Assembly: GCF_013409305.1 (NCBI RefSeq)
Contig: NZ_JACBZJ010000001.1
Span: forward strand, 248,001-312,000
Origin: Cellulomonas soli
GTDB lineage: Bacteria > Actinomycetota > Actinomycetes > Actinomycetales > Cellulomonadaceae
Reading direction: 5' to 3'
Length of the DNA stretch: 64,000 nt
The notes beneath the pieces are model-generated. The model saw nothing but the letters and a program-made list of their open reading frames with translations. It was not told where the DNA came from and did not search any database. The position numbers and the translations under genes are program-made. Shown here piece by piece: positions 7,246 to 14,907 of the stretch (position 1 is the stretch's first letter; every line of letters starts with the position of its first letter).

Positions 7246-8049
7246 ATGAGCCTGCGACCCGGGTACGACGACGACCTTCGCCTCGCGCACGTGATCGCCG
7301 ACCAGGTCGACGCCCTCACGCTCAGCCGCTTCAAGGCCCTCGACCTGCGTGTCGAGACCAAGCCGGACCTGACCCCGGTCTCGGACGCCGACCGCAGCGC
7401 CGAGGAGCTGGTGCGCGCCCAGCTCTCGCGCGCCAGGCCGCGCGACGCCGTGCACGGCGAGGAGCTGGCCGACACGGGGCACGGGCCGCGCCGGTGGGTG
7501 ATCGACCCGATCGACGGGACCAAGAACTTCGTGCGGGGCGTGCCCGTCTGGGCCACGCTCATCGCGCTCCTCGACGGCGACAAGGTCGTCATCGGCCTGG
7601 TCAGCGCACCGGCTCTCGGACGCCGGTGGTGGGCCGCTCAGGGCTCGGGCGCCTGGACGGGCAAGTCCCTGGCGGCCGCCTCACGCCTGCGGGTCTCGGC
7701 GGTCGACCGCCTGCAGGACGCGTCGCTGTCGTACTCGAGCCTGACCGGCTGGGAGGAGCGCGGCCGCCTCGAGGAGTTCCTCGGCCTGACCCGCCAGGTG
7801 TGGCGTACCCGCGCCTACGGCGACTTCTGGTCGCACATGCTGGTCGCCGAGGGCGCCGTGGACCTCGCCGCCGAGCCGGAGCTGTCGCTGCACGACATGG
7901 CCGCGCTCGTGCCGATCGTCACGGAGGCCGGGGGGACCTTCACCTCGGTCACCGGCGTGCCCGGTCCCTTCGGTGGGTCGGCCCTGGTCAGCAACGGCCT
8001 GCTGCACGACGCGGCGCTGGCGATCCTGGACCCGCTGCCGGCGCTCTGA
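7246..8049 (+). CDS. hisN: Histidinol-phosphatase, inositol monophosphatase family
   Basis: 267-aa Mg2+/Li+-sensitive phosphatase of the IMPase fold. Metal-binding motifs are GEEL near residue 68, IDPIDGTKNFVRG near residue 86, and the C-terminal SLHDMAALVPIVTEAGG. Actinobacterial proteins of this type next to aroA-rsgA dephosphorylate histidinol phosphate in histidine biosynthesis. Start ATG 7246 is preferred over the upstream GTG because of the -10 hexamer position. Related inositol phosphatases cannot be excluded on sequence alone. Confidence 0.9.
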   Translation: MSLRPGYDDDLRLAHVIADQVDALTLSRFKALDLRVETKPDLTPVSDADRSAEELVRAQLSRARPRDAVHGEELADTGHGPRRWVIDPIDGTKNFVRGVPVWATLIALLDGDKVVIGLVSAPALGRRWWAAQGSGAWTGKSLAAASRLRVSAVDRLQDASLSYSSLTGWEERGRLEEFLGLTRQVWRTRAYGDFWSHMLVAEGAVDLAAEPELSLHDMAALVPIVTEAGGTFTSVTGVPGPFGGSALVSNGLLHDAALAILDPLPAL

Positions 8050-8063
8050 CCGGCCGACCACTG

Positions 8064-8106
8064 CGACGTCCGGTGCCGTCCGGCCATCGCGGCACGGTCG
8101 GCGTCG
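8064..8106. terminator. Candidate hairpin between convergent hisN and DUF6912 gene
   Basis: CGACGTCCGGTGCCG (8064-8078) can pair with CGGCACGGTCGGCGTCG (8090-8106), with one or two bulges, in the short gap between convergent genes. No T-run follows, so this is a structural guess. Confidence 0.4.
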
Positions 8107-8115
8107 AGGTGGTGC

Positions 8116-8577
8116 TCAGCGCGGGATCGCGCCGATCTCCGAGACGTCGTACCAGAGCAGGTCCCGCTCGCCGAGACGCTCGACGGCTGCCTCGTCACCG
8201 GTCAGGGCGTCGGCCACGTCCGCCGATGCCGAGGGCTCGTCGACGTGCACGCAGGCCACCCAGCCCCGCGGCACCACTCCGAGCAGCTGCACGGCGCTGG
8301 CCGCCACGAACGGGCCGGCGGTCTCGTCGGGCTCGCCGAGGAGCACGTCCGGGACGTCGGCCGAGACCACGAGCCGCAGCTGGGGGGCGTGCGGGGCTGC
8401 GGCCACCAGCAGGAGCGAGTCGTCCGCGGCCGCCAGCTGGGCGGCGAACTCGAGGCCTTCCTCGTCCTCCTCGGGCAGTGCCGCGCGCAACGACGGGGTC
8501 ACCGCATGGGCTCGTCGGGTCCCGAGCGAGGTCCGGGTGTCGAGCTCGTCCAGCGTGGCCGGCAGGTAGATGCGCAC
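8116..8577 (-). CDS. DUF6912-like actinobacterial protein
   Basis: 153-aa acidic protein of unknown function starting at GTG 8577 with MRIYLPATLDELDTRTSLGT. The N-terminus recalls a conserved actinobacterial family I know as DUF6912; that assignment is from memory. No membrane helix, signal peptide or catalytic motif is visible; it is rich in Ala, Glu and Asp and is probably cytoplasmic. CAAGAT lies six bases before the GTG, fitting a leaderless transcript. It sits beside hisN in convergent orientation. Confidence 0.6.
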   Translation of the reverse strand: MRIYLPATLDELDTRTSLGTRRAHAVTPSLRAALPEEDEEGLEFAAQLAAADDSLLLVAAAPHAPQLRLVVSADVPDVLLGEPDETAGPFVAASAVQLLGVVPRGWVACVHVDEPSASADVADALTGDEAAVERLGERDLLWYDVSEIGAIPR

Positions 8578-8583
8578 GGCACC

Positions 8584-8589
8584 ATCTTG
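8584..8589 (-). promoter_or_regulatory. -10 hexamer CAAGAT before the DUF6912 gene
   Basis: CAAGAT on the minus strand, six bases before GTG 8577. The remaining 118 bases up to the end of the CpaE-like gene hold no gene I can support. Confidence 0.4.
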
Positions 8590-8707
8590 CCGTGCGGTGC
8601 ACATGCCGAGGACGGACCCCGCCCGGGGTGTCACCGCACCGTCCGGTGGCGCCGCGAACGCGCGTGCGTGCGGCGGCGCGGCAGCTCTCGGCACGGCAGC
8701 TCCCGGC

Positions 8708-10039
8708 TCACCGACCGGCGCCGACCAGCCCTGCCCTGCCGGTGTCGGCCGCCGGCGCCGGCTCGTCGGTCTGCGCGTGCCCGACCGCAACCCCGCCGGG
8801 CACCGCGCCGAGCACCGCAGCGATCCCCGCGATCGCCCGCCGCGCCGGGGAGCCGGGTGCGACCTCGCGCAGCAGCCGCGCCTCGAGCAGCGCCGCGTCG
8901 GTCGCGGCCCTGTCCTCGGGCACCAGCACCGCGTCGGTGACGCCCGCGTAGCGGGCGAGCGCCTGCTGCACCGCCTCCGCCGGACGTGGGCCGGCAGCGG
9001 ACGCACGGACGCGGTTGACCACCACGACGCGCTGCTGACCGAGCCCGAGGTCGGTCAGCTCGCCCAGCGCGCGCACGAGCCGCTGGATGCCCACCGGGTC
9101 ACCCGTACCGACGACGAGCACGACGTCGGCAGCCTCCAGCGCGCTGAGGGTCGCGGCGTTGCGTCGAGGCGCCCGGGTGTCGTACGACAGCATCTCGTCC
9201 TGCTCGAGGCAGAACCCGCAGTCGACGACCGTCCACGCCGCGAGCCGTCGCGCGAACGACCACACGACGTCGAGCGCAGGTCCGGACAGCTCGGGCCACC
9301 GGTCGGCGCGGGAGATGCCGGACAGCACGCGCAGCTCCGGGCCGAGCAGCGGTGACACGCGAGCCAGGGTCGGCAGGTCGAGGGTGCCCTGCGCAGCGGC
9401 TCTCGCGGCCGCGGCCAGCCCCGGCGCCTCGTCGAGCAGGCCGACGACCTGGCCGATGGTCCCGCCGTAGGTGTCGGCGTCGACCAGCAGCGTCTTGTGC
9501 CCGGAGGCCGCCAGCTCCCCGGCGACGTTGACGGCCAGCGTCGTCCGCCCGGGCGCCCCGGTCGGCCCCCAGACCGCCAGGACCGCACCGGACGCCGGAG
9601 CAGCCTCGGGGACGGCGGGTTCGTGGCTCCCCGTGGCCCGGCGCGGCTCGGGTGCCACCACGGCGGCGGCAGGGTCGTCGAGCACCGCGAGGACGTCCCG
9701 GACGACCCCGGCCGCACCTGCCTGGTCCGCCGGGGCATCGACGACCAGGTCCGCACCCCACGCGGCGAGCAGCTCGCCGTGCCTTGGTCGGGCGGGATCC
9801 CGGACACCGACGACGCGCACGCCGCACCGGTGCAGGGTGTCGACCGACTCGCGGTCGAGCAGCTCCAGGTCCGCGGAGACCACTGCGAGCCGGCCCAGAC
9901 CGGCCTCTGCGGCCGCGAGCAGCTCGCTCAGGTCGGCGCAGCGCCGGGTGACGCTCAGCCGCCCGGCGGCACCTTCGACCGCCTGGACGATGCTGGCCTC
10001 GGCCGCACCGGTGACCGCGCACAGGACGCCGATGCTCAT
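8708..10039 (-). CDS. CpaE/MinD-like ATPase with altered P-loop
   Basis: 443-aa protein with an N-terminal receiver-like region (residues 1 to about 150, MSIGVLCAVTG... AVVSADLELLDRESVDTL), then a MinD/ParA-type ATPase domain. The P-loop is GPTGAPGRTTLAVNVA: the normally invariant Lys of GKT is Arg, and the deviant-Walker Lys is absent. Other elements remain (LLVDADTYGG, VVDCGFC, VVLVVGTGDPVG). CpaE proteins localise Flp pilus machinery at the membrane, but no Flp pilus genes are nearby. ATG 10039 follows GGAGG and begins one base after the upstream gene's TGA. Confidence 0.75.
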   Translation of the reverse strand: MSIGVLCAVTGAAEASIVQAVEGAAGRLSVTRRCADLSELLAAAEAGLGRLAVVSADLELLDRESVDTLHRCGVRVVGVRDPARPRHGELLAAWGADLVVDAPADQAGAAGVVRDVLAVLDDPAAAVVAPEPRRATGSHEPAVPEAAPASGAVLAVWGPTGAPGRTTLAVNVAGELAASGHKTLLVDADTYGGTIGQVVGLLDEAPGLAAAARAAAQGTLDLPTLARVSPLLGPELRVLSGISRADRWPELSGPALDVVWSFARRLAAWTVVDCGFCLEQDEMLSYDTRAPRRNAATLSALEAADVVLVVGTGDPVGIQRLVRALGELTDLGLGQQRVVVVNRVRASAAGPRPAEAVQQALARYAGVTDAVLVPEDRAATDAALLEARLLREVAPGSPARRAIAGIAAVLGAVPGGVAVGHAQTDEPAPAADTGRAGLVGAGR

Positions 10040-10040
10040 C

Positions 10041-10718
10041 TCAGCCTCCCGTCCCCGGCACCGGCACGACGTCGACGGTGCCGTCGGACGCCAGCGCCGC
10101 GAGCACCGCGGAGAGCAGGTCGCCGGGCACGAGCACGTGCACGACGGTGGCGCCGCTGCCGGCGAGCGCACCGCTCGGGCGATCGACCTGGGCCACGGTC
10201 AGACCCGCGGCGAGCGACCGGGGTCCGTCGGGGGCGACCGCACCCGACGCGTCCAGGGAGGCCTCCGTCGGCGGGACGAACCAGAGGTCGACCTGCGACC
10301 CGACGACCATCCCGTCCGAGGGCGCCACCGAGACGGGCACGGCGACGGGGCGCACGTCGAGGTCGTCCTGCGTCCCGAGCGCCGCACGGGGTACGAGCTC
10401 ACCGTCCCCGACCACGCGGACGACGACGGCATCGGTCGGGAGCGGCTCGTCGGCCGAGAGGTAGCCGTCCAGGCCGACCGTGCCGAGCCGCACGTCCACG
10501 ACGGCGAGCCGGTCCGCAGCGACCGCCTCCCCCGGGACGAGGGCCCCGCGGGCGACGTACACCGGGACCGTCGCCTGGGCCGTGCGGACCGCCCACGAGC
10601 CGAGCGCGACCGACGCGGCGACCATCGCCAGCCCCGCCAGGAGCCTCGGATCACGCCATCCGGGCCGCCTCAGACGCACCGCCACCGGTGCGGGCAGCTC
10701 CAGCACGCTCGTGTCCAT
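10041..10718 (-). CDS. SAF-domain protein, CpaB-like
   Basis: 225-aa protein with one membrane helix near residues 28-46 (LLAGLAMVAASVALGSWAV) followed by an SAF domain (VPVYVARGALVPGEAVAADR) as in CpaB/RcpC. Most of the protein would face the outside. CpaB proteins modify or gate Flp pilus secretion; here the gene pairs only with the CpaE-like ATPase, one base apart, so the two probably act together in an unknown cell-surface role. ATG 10718 has a GAGGAAG ribosome binding site. The untranslated region upstream contains an operator-like direct repeat (10752-10768). Confidence 0.7.
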   Translation of the reverse strand: MDTSVLELPAPVAVRLRRPGWRDPRLLAGLAMVAASVALGSWAVRTAQATVPVYVARGALVPGEAVAADRLAVVDVRLGTVGLDGYLSADEPLPTDAVVVRVVGDGELVPRAALGTQDDLDVRPVAVPVSVAPSDGMVVGSQVDLWFVPPTEASLDASGAVAPDGPRSLAAGLTVAQVDRPSGALAGSGATVVHVLVPGDLLSAVLAALASDGTVDVVPVPGTGG

Positions 10719-10751
10719 CGGCTTCCTCTCCTCGGGTGCCACCATCCTGCC

Positions 10752-10768
10752 GGGAACAAGTCGGACAA
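10752..10768 (-). promoter_or_regulatory. Operator-like direct repeat, copy A
   Basis: Minus strand reads TTGTCCGACTTGTTCC: two TTGTyC half-sites with a 9-bp period. It lies between the CpaB-like gene and the divergent HTH gene. A closely matching 9-bp-period repeat occurs at 11665-11681. Confidence 0.45.
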
Positions 10769-10831
10769 GACGGTCACCCGGAGCATTGTGGACGACGGGG
10801 TGGGCGCGCCACCTCGTGCCAGACTGCGGGC

Positions 10832-11062
10832 ATGTCCCCGCGGTTCCTGACACTCGCCGACGTCACGGAGATCCTGAACATCTCGGGACCCCAGGCCTAC
10901 GCACTGGTCCGCACGGGTGAGCTGCCCGCGATCCAGATCGGCGGGCGCAACCAGTGGCGCGTCGAGCAGACCGAGCTCGAGTCGTACATCCAGCGGATGT
11001 ACGAGCAGACGCGGGCGCGCATCGCCGCGGACTCCGACGGCGGCGCGGGCACCGCGGGCTGA
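10832..11062 (+). CDS. Small excisionase-type helix-turn-helix regulator
   Basis: 76-aa MerR-like winged HTH (excisionase/HTH_17 type): FLTLADVTEILNISGPQAYA then LVRTGELPAIQIGGRNQWRV, the typical recognition-helix and wing layout, followed by a short helix and a low-complexity tail. Such proteins bind DNA in small arrays. CAGACT sits six bases before ATG 10832, suggesting a leaderless mRNA. It is flanked by two related operator-like repeats (10752-10768 and 11665-11692), which are candidate binding sites. No phage or integrase gene is near, so this is a chromosomal regulator rather than an excisionase. Confidence 0.8.
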   Translation: MSPRFLTLADVTEILNISGPQAYALVRTGELPAIQIGGRNQWRVEQTELESYIQRMYEQTRARIAADSDGGAGTAG

Positions 11063-11098
11063 GCCCGCCGCACCGCGGCGCGACGGACGGAGCGCCGA

Positions 11099-11626
11099 TC
11101 AGAGGGTCGAGACGACCCGCAACGCGGTGAACGGCACGGCCAACGGGGTGCTGCGACGCAGCTCCTCGCCCACGGACAGGTCGACGTGGTCGGAGCCGAC
11201 GCGCTCGACCCGCCCGAGCCAGCAGCGCCCCGCGACGTCGACCCGGACCGCCGCACGGTCTCGTGCGAGCGCGCGCAGGGCGTGACCCAGGCCGATGCGC
11301 GCCTCGACCTGCCCCGGCGCGGGCGCGACGTGCGGGTCGAGCCCCGCGACCGCGACGAGCGTCGCGGTCGGCACCAGCGCCCGCCGCACCGCTGAGGTCG
11401 CGAGCAGCAGCCACTCGCGCGTCGCGTCGAGCAGCACGCCCTCGACCGGGTCGACCCCGTCGACCTCGAGCCGGAGCTCGCGACCGAGGGCGGCTCGCAG
11501 CCGGTCCGCGAGGAGGATCCCGGCGCGTTCCGCACGGACCAGGTCGGCGACCTCGGCACGGGCATCGGCCATCCGCGACGCCCGGATCTGGCCCTCGAAG
11601 TCGTCGAACAGCTGCTCCCATCGCAC
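11099..11626 (-). CDS. Conserved actinobacterial protein of unknown function
   Basis: 175-aa protein read from GTG 11626 (MRWEQLFDDFEGQIRASR). The first half is helical and charged (DARAEVADLVRAERAG); the second half is beta-rich (LRLEVDGVDPVEGVLLDA, VDVAGRCWLGRVERVGSDHV), resembling a small barrel. I do not recognise a named domain. TACCGT six bases before the GTG supports this start and a leaderless transcript. It is convergent with the HTH gene and divergent from the LysM gene. Confidence 0.65.
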   Translation of the reverse strand: MRWEQLFDDFEGQIRASRMADARAEVADLVRAERAGILLADRLRAALGRELRLEVDGVDPVEGVLLDATREWLLLATSAVRRALVPTATLVAVAGLDPHVAPAPGQVEARIGLGHALRALARDRAAVRVDVAGRCWLGRVERVGSDHVDLSVGEELRRSTPLAVPFTALRVVSTL

Positions 11627-11664
11627 CACGTCACGGTAGAGGCACAGGACCGATATCCACAGAT

Positions 11665-11692
11665 CTGTCCGAGTTGTCCGATTTACTGGACA
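11665..11692 (+). promoter_or_regulatory. Operator-like direct repeat, copy B
   Basis: CTGTCCGAG directly followed by TTGTCCGAT (9-bp period, 11665-11682), then an inverted TGGACA at 11687-11692. It lies in the 144-bp gap between the divergent 175-aa gene and the LysM gene, and shares 12 of 15 bases with the site at 10752-10768. Confidence 0.45.
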
Positions 11693-11732
11693 CAGTGCGT
11701 CGCGAGCCTGTACACCTAGCGCATCCAATCTT

Positions 11733-11752
11733 CATCAAACGACATCAAACGA
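11733..11752 (+). repeat. Tandem 10-bp repeat CATCAAACGA x2
   Basis: Two perfect copies of CATCAAACGA, followed by the partial CATGATCG, in an unusually AT-rich stretch just before the LysM gene. Could be a binding site or simple duplication. Confidence 0.7.
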
Positions 11753-11770
11753 CATGATCGGGGACCGTGA

Positions 11771-12697
11771 GTGGACCAGGAGCGGACTCGCCGGCTCGGC
11801 GGAACAGTCGGCCTGCTGTGCGGCACGGCAGCCGCGGCGGCCCTCACGGTGCTGCTCGCGGACCGAACCCTCGCGGCACTTCCCGCAGGCGGTGCGACCC
11901 GGGTCGAGGACCTCGTGGCGGTCACCGTCACCGGCGCGGGCACCGCCGTCGCGGCCTGGCTGACGCTCTCCACCGGGCTGGCCCTGCTGTGCGCGCTCGT
12001 CCGGCTGGCCGGACGGACCTGGCGGTCCGGCGAGGCCGCCGTGCACCGGACGGCACCCGTCGTCGTGCGCCGTGCCCTCACGCTCGCCATCACCACCGGG
12101 GTGGGTCTGGGCCTGGCCACCGGCGCACAGGCTGCAACTCCCCCGACCGTCACGCCCACCACGGCGACGGCGACGAGCAACGCCTCGGCGGTGACCGCCG
12201 CCCCGGACGACCTCGGCTGGGCTCCGACCTCGCGGTCGGCCGGCGCGACCGAGACGCCCGAGACTCCCGCGCCGCCCGAGACGCCCGCGACCGTGACACG
12301 GGTCTCCGCGACCACCACGCCACGCGCCGACGCGGCACCGCCGGACACGACCTGGCAGCCGACCGACCAGGTCGCTCCCGCGCCGACCGTGCCGAGCGCG
12401 CCCGCCTCGACGGTGGCGAGCACCGCGTCCTCTCTCCCCGCCCTGCCACCGGACCCGACGACGGCCGTCGTCCCCGCGGAGGTCGTCGTCGCCCAGGGCG
12501 ACAGCCTCTGGGACATCGCCGCCGAGCACCTGCCGGCCGGAGCGACCGACACAGAGATCGCCGCCGCCTGGCCCCTGTGGTTCGAGGCCAACCGTGGGGT
12601 CATCGGCGACGACCCCGACCTGCTGCAACCCGGGCAGCACCTGCACGCCCCCACGACCCTGACCAGCACCGACGCCCCGACGGAGGCCACCCGATGA
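11771..12697 (+). CDS. LysM-domain membrane protein
   Basis: 308-aa protein from GTG 11771 with GGGGA upstream. Hydrophobic segments lie near residues 12-32 (GLLCGTAAAAALTVLLA), 55-75 and 95-115, followed by a Thr/Pro/Ala-rich linker and a C-terminal LysM domain (VVVAQGDSLWDIAAEHLPAG ... PDLLQPGQHL), so it is probably anchored with the LysM facing peptidoglycan. The gene overlaps the Rv3235-family gene by ATGA. The placement just before that family and secA is conserved in actinobacteria and hints at a role in envelope or export, which is inference. Confidence 0.8.
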   Translation: MDQERTRRLGGTVGLLCGTAAAAALTVLLADRTLAALPAGGATRVEDLVAVTVTGAGTAVAAWLTLSTGLALLCALVRLAGRTWRSGEAAVHRTAPVVVRRALTLAITTGVGLGLATGAQAATPPTVTPTTATATSNASAVTAAPDDLGWAPTSRSAGATETPETPAPPETPATVTRVSATTTPRADAAPPDTTWQPTDQVAPAPTVPSAPASTVASTASSLPALPPDPTTAVVPAEVVVAQGDSLWDIAAEHLPAGATDTEIAAAWPLWFEANRGVIGDDPDLLQPGQHLHAPTTLTSTDAPTEATR

Positions 12698-13416
12698 GCA
12701 CGCAGACACTCGAGCACGAGCCCGGTCCCGTCGAGCGCGCGCTCTCCGGGACCCCGTCCGGGCGCAACGCACGCGGTGACGTCGTGCGGGACCCCGGTGC
12801 TGCACCGAGCCGCCGTGGCACCGCCGGCTCACGACCCACGGCGCCCGCCGGCCCGCCCGGACAACCGGCACCGCGGACGCCGCGCGAGCGCCCTCGTGCC
12901 GGAAGCACCCCGGGGCCGGGCGGCCCGCGGGCGCACCTCCTGCCCGCCGAGGTCCTCGCCCCCATCCCCACCGCGACGCACCCGGCGTACACCGTCCCGC
13001 AGACGTTGGGCGCTCGCATCGACGCGTTGCGGGCCGTCGACCGCTCGACGGTCGTGGAGGCGTCCGACGAGCCGCGCGGGCCCGTCCCTGCCGGCGACCT
13101 GCGCCGCACGTCCGGCGCCGTGGCGCATGCGGTGCTCGAGGTGCTGGCCGGCACCCGGCCGCTCGCTCAGCTCGCCCGCTGGGTGACCCCCGGCGTGTAC
13201 GAGGCATTGCGGGCGCGCACCGTGCTGACCGTGCGGGTGCTCGGCACGGGTACCGGTCGTCGCCCCCTGGTCCGCCAGGTCCGGGTCTGCGCGGTGGACC
13301 CCCACGTCGCCGAGGCGACGGTCGTGGCGCACGACGGTCGTCGCGTCCGTGCCGTGGCCCTGCGCCTCGAGACGCACCGCGGAGCCTGGCGCGTGACCGC
13401 GCTCGAGGTCGGCTGA
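12694..13416 (+). CDS. Rv3235-family protein
   Basis: 240-aa protein with a long disordered Pro/Arg/Gly-rich N-terminus (to about residue 95) and a compact C-terminal domain (VAHAVLEVLAGTRPLAQLAR, WVTPGVYEALRARTV, then beta strands RQVRVCAVDPHVAEATVVA and WRVTALEVG). This matches the actinobacterial Rv3235 family encoded next to secA. The stretch FAPRSA-like SecB similarity is not evident. Function is unassigned; proximity to SecA suggests an accessory export role. Start ATG overlaps the LysM gene stop. Confidence 0.8.
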   Translation: MSTQTLEHEPGPVERALSGTPSGRNARGDVVRDPGAAPSRRGTAGSRPTAPAGPPGQPAPRTPRERPRAGSTPGPGGPRAHLLPAEVLAPIPTATHPAYTVPQTLGARIDALRAVDRSTVVEASDEPRGPVPAGDLRRTSGAVAHAVLEVLAGTRPLAQLARWVTPGVYEALRARTVLTVRVLGTGTGRRPLVRQVRVCAVDPHVAEATVVAHDGRRVRAVALRLETHRGAWRVTALEVG

Positions 13417-13420
13417 ACGA

Positions 13421-13443
13421 GCAGACCCCCACGCGCCTTGGCG
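13421..13443 (+). terminator. Left half of a terminator split by IS30 insertion
   Basis: GCAGACCCCC (13421-13430), four bases after the Rv3235-family stop, is perfectly complementary to GGGGGTCTGC (14923-14932) on the far side of the insertion sequence. Without the element the two arms would form a hairpin about 26 bases apart between the convergent genes. Confidence 0.65.
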
Positions 13444-13470
13444 GATTCTCGGGGTCCTCGCAACACCTGG
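13444..13470. repeat. IS30 left inverted repeat
   Basis: Begins GATTCTCGGGGTCC and contains the core CGCAACACC shared with the right end. Nineteen of 27 positions match the reverse complement of 14881-14907. Confidence 0.75.
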
Positions 13471-13474
13471 TGGC

Positions 13475-14857
13475 CTACGTGGTCGTCAGTAGATCACGCA
13501 GGCGCTCGGCTGGGGTGCCCCAGTCGAGCGTCTTGCGTGGTCGGGCGTTGAGCTGTTGAGCGACGTGCTCGAGGTCGGCCGGTGAGTGGACGGACAGGTC
13601 GGTGCCCTTGGGGAAGTACTGGCGCAGCAGACCGTTGGTGTTCTCGTTCGACCCGCGCTGCCAGGGCGAGTGCGGGTCGCAGAAGTAGACCGGGACCCCG
13701 GTCGCGATGCTGAACTGCTGGTGGGCGGCCATCTCACAGCCCTGGTCCCAGGTCAGCGACCCGCGCAGGTGCGCCGGCAGAGACCCGATCAGCGGGACCA
13801 GCACATCGCGGACCTCTTCGGCGGTGTGCCCGCCGGGCAGGTGCCCGAGCATCACGTAACGGGTCGAGCGCTCGACCAGGGTCACGATCGCCGAGCGCGA
13901 CCCCGTCCCGACGATCAGGTCGCCCTCCCAGTGCCCGGGCACCGCCCGGTCGGCGACCTCGGCCGGCCGCTCGGAGATCATCACCATCTCATCGACGAAC
14001 CGAGGCGTGCGCTGCTCGGGCGCCCGGTGGGGCTTGCGGCGGGTGCGCCCGGTGCGCAGCGCGTCGGCGACCTCCCGGCGCAAACCGCCGCGGGCCTGGA
14101 CGTAGATCGCCTGGTAGATCGTCTCCACGCTCACCCGCATGCTCTCGTCGTCCGGGAACTCCCGGACCAGAGCGTGACAGATCTGCTCGGGAGACCACTG
14201 CTCGGCAAGCCTGCCCGCGACGTAGTCACGCAGGCGACCGTGCCGGGCGAGCTTGGCCTGCCGGGGCCGCGACCTGCCCGAGGCCCACGACCGGTGCGCG
14301 CGGTGCGGAAGGTAGATGCCGTCGACGGACCTGGCGCTGATCTCACGCATGATCGTGGACGCGGGCCGACCCAGTGCCCGCCCGATCGCGCGAAACGACT
14401 CACCTCGACGGCGCAGATCGGCGATCTGCTCACGCTCGACCAGGGTCAGGAACCGAGGGTGCAGCACGGCCTCCACGACGGCCATCGACGGCCCGATCGG
14501 CGGGGTGACCGCCGTGGTCTCACCGGTGCGGTAGTCCACCTTCCGGCCGTCGGGATAGATCCGGGTATGACCTCGCGAGAGCACGCCCCGATCCCAGTCC
14601 CGAGCAGTGCGCACGTGCACGCTGACACGCCGAGCGGCCTGCCGTCGGCTGACTCCCTGAGCGCGCAACCGTTCGTACTCCGCCCGACCAGGATGCCCAC
14701 CCCGGCCGCCAGTGCCTGTCCCGCGGAGACCGGCCTTGCGCACCCACCCGAACGCCGTGTTCAGATTCACCCCGACCTCACGCGCAGCGGCCGAGACGTT
14801 CCCCTCCTCCACCGCGAGGGCCGCGAAGAACAACCCCTTCAACTCCAACGACGACAC
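13475..14857 (-). CDS. IS30-family transposase
   Basis: 460-aa DDE transposase, apparently complete. The N-terminus holds an HTH-like segment (GNVSAAAREVGVN) and a second HTH (RRGESFRAIGRALGRPASTI); the catalytic core shows D in GHWEGDLIVG (near residue 311), D in LTWDQGCEMA (near 372), and E in GSNENTNGLLR (near 404), the IS30 DDE triad. The ORF starts at GTG 14857, positioned at the foot of a strong hairpin that overlaps the right terminal repeat, so translation may be restrained. No frameshift or internal stop is seen. Confidence 0.95.
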   Translation of the reverse strand: MSSLELKGLFFAALAVEEGNVSAAAREVGVNLNTAFGWVRKAGLRGTGTGGRGGHPGRAEYERLRAQGVSRRQAARRVSVHVRTARDWDRGVLSRGHTRIYPDGRKVDYRTGETTAVTPPIGPSMAVVEAVLHPRFLTLVEREQIADLRRRGESFRAIGRALGRPASTIMREISARSVDGIYLPHRAHRSWASGRSRPRQAKLARHGRLRDYVAGRLAEQWSPEQICHALVREFPDDESMRVSVETIYQAIYVQARGGLRREVADALRTGRTRRKPHRAPEQRTPRFVDEMVMISERPAEVADRAVPGHWEGDLIVGTGSRSAIVTLVERSTRYVMLGHLPGGHTAEEVRDVLVPLIGSLPAHLRGSLTWDQGCEMAAHQQFSIATGVPVYFCDPHSPWQRGSNENTNGLLRQYFPKGTDLSVHSPADLEHVAQQLNARPRKTLDWGTPAERLRDLLTTT

Positions 14858-14899
14858 GATCCCCGCAACTCCCTGAAACTCAGGGTGTTGCGGGGATCG
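14857..14899 (-). other. Hairpin covering the transposase start and right IS end
   Basis: CGATCCCCGCAAC (14857-14869) pairs with GTTGCGGGGATCG (14887-14899), 13 bp perfect, with an inner CCCTGA/TCAGGG stem. In the mRNA it would end on the first base of the GTG start and enclose the purine-rich ribosome binding region. Confidence 0.75.
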
Positions 14900-14907
14900 C
14901 TAGAACC
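14881..14907. repeat. IS30 right inverted repeat
   Basis: Reverse complement begins GGTTCTAGCGATCCCCGCAA and matches 13444-13470 at 19 of 27 positions. Half of it also forms one arm of the hairpin at 14857-14899. Confidence 0.75.

Larger units (their letters stand above)
13444..14907 (-). mobile_element. IS30-family insertion sequence, about 1.46 kb, intact
   Basis: A single full-length IS30-type transposase flanked by imperfect terminal inverted repeats: 13444-13470 and the reverse complement of 14881-14907 agree at 19 of 27 positions, with the shared core CGCAACACC. A 2-bp CG occurs just outside each end (13442-13443 and 14908-14909) and may be the target duplication; IS30 elements make 2-3 bp duplications. 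It lies between convergent Rv3235-family and secA genes, where insertion harms neither reading frame. No second copy is in the window. Confidence 0.85.

Noticed and set aside
4809..7592. Very long overlapping open frames on both strands across aroA and rsgA (up to 900 codons)
   Set aside because: High GC content makes stop codons rare. These frames are out of phase with clear aroA and rsgA homology and show Arg/Pro/Ala-rich low-complexity translations.
10832..11062. Phage excisionase and hence a prophage remnant
   Set aside because: No integrase, attachment-site repeat or phage structural gene is nearby, and the surrounding genes are conserved chromosomal ones.
13475..14857. Possible truncated or frameshifted transposase
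   Set aside because: The DDE triad, HTH segments and both terminal repeats are present and the frame is open throughout, so the element appears intact.
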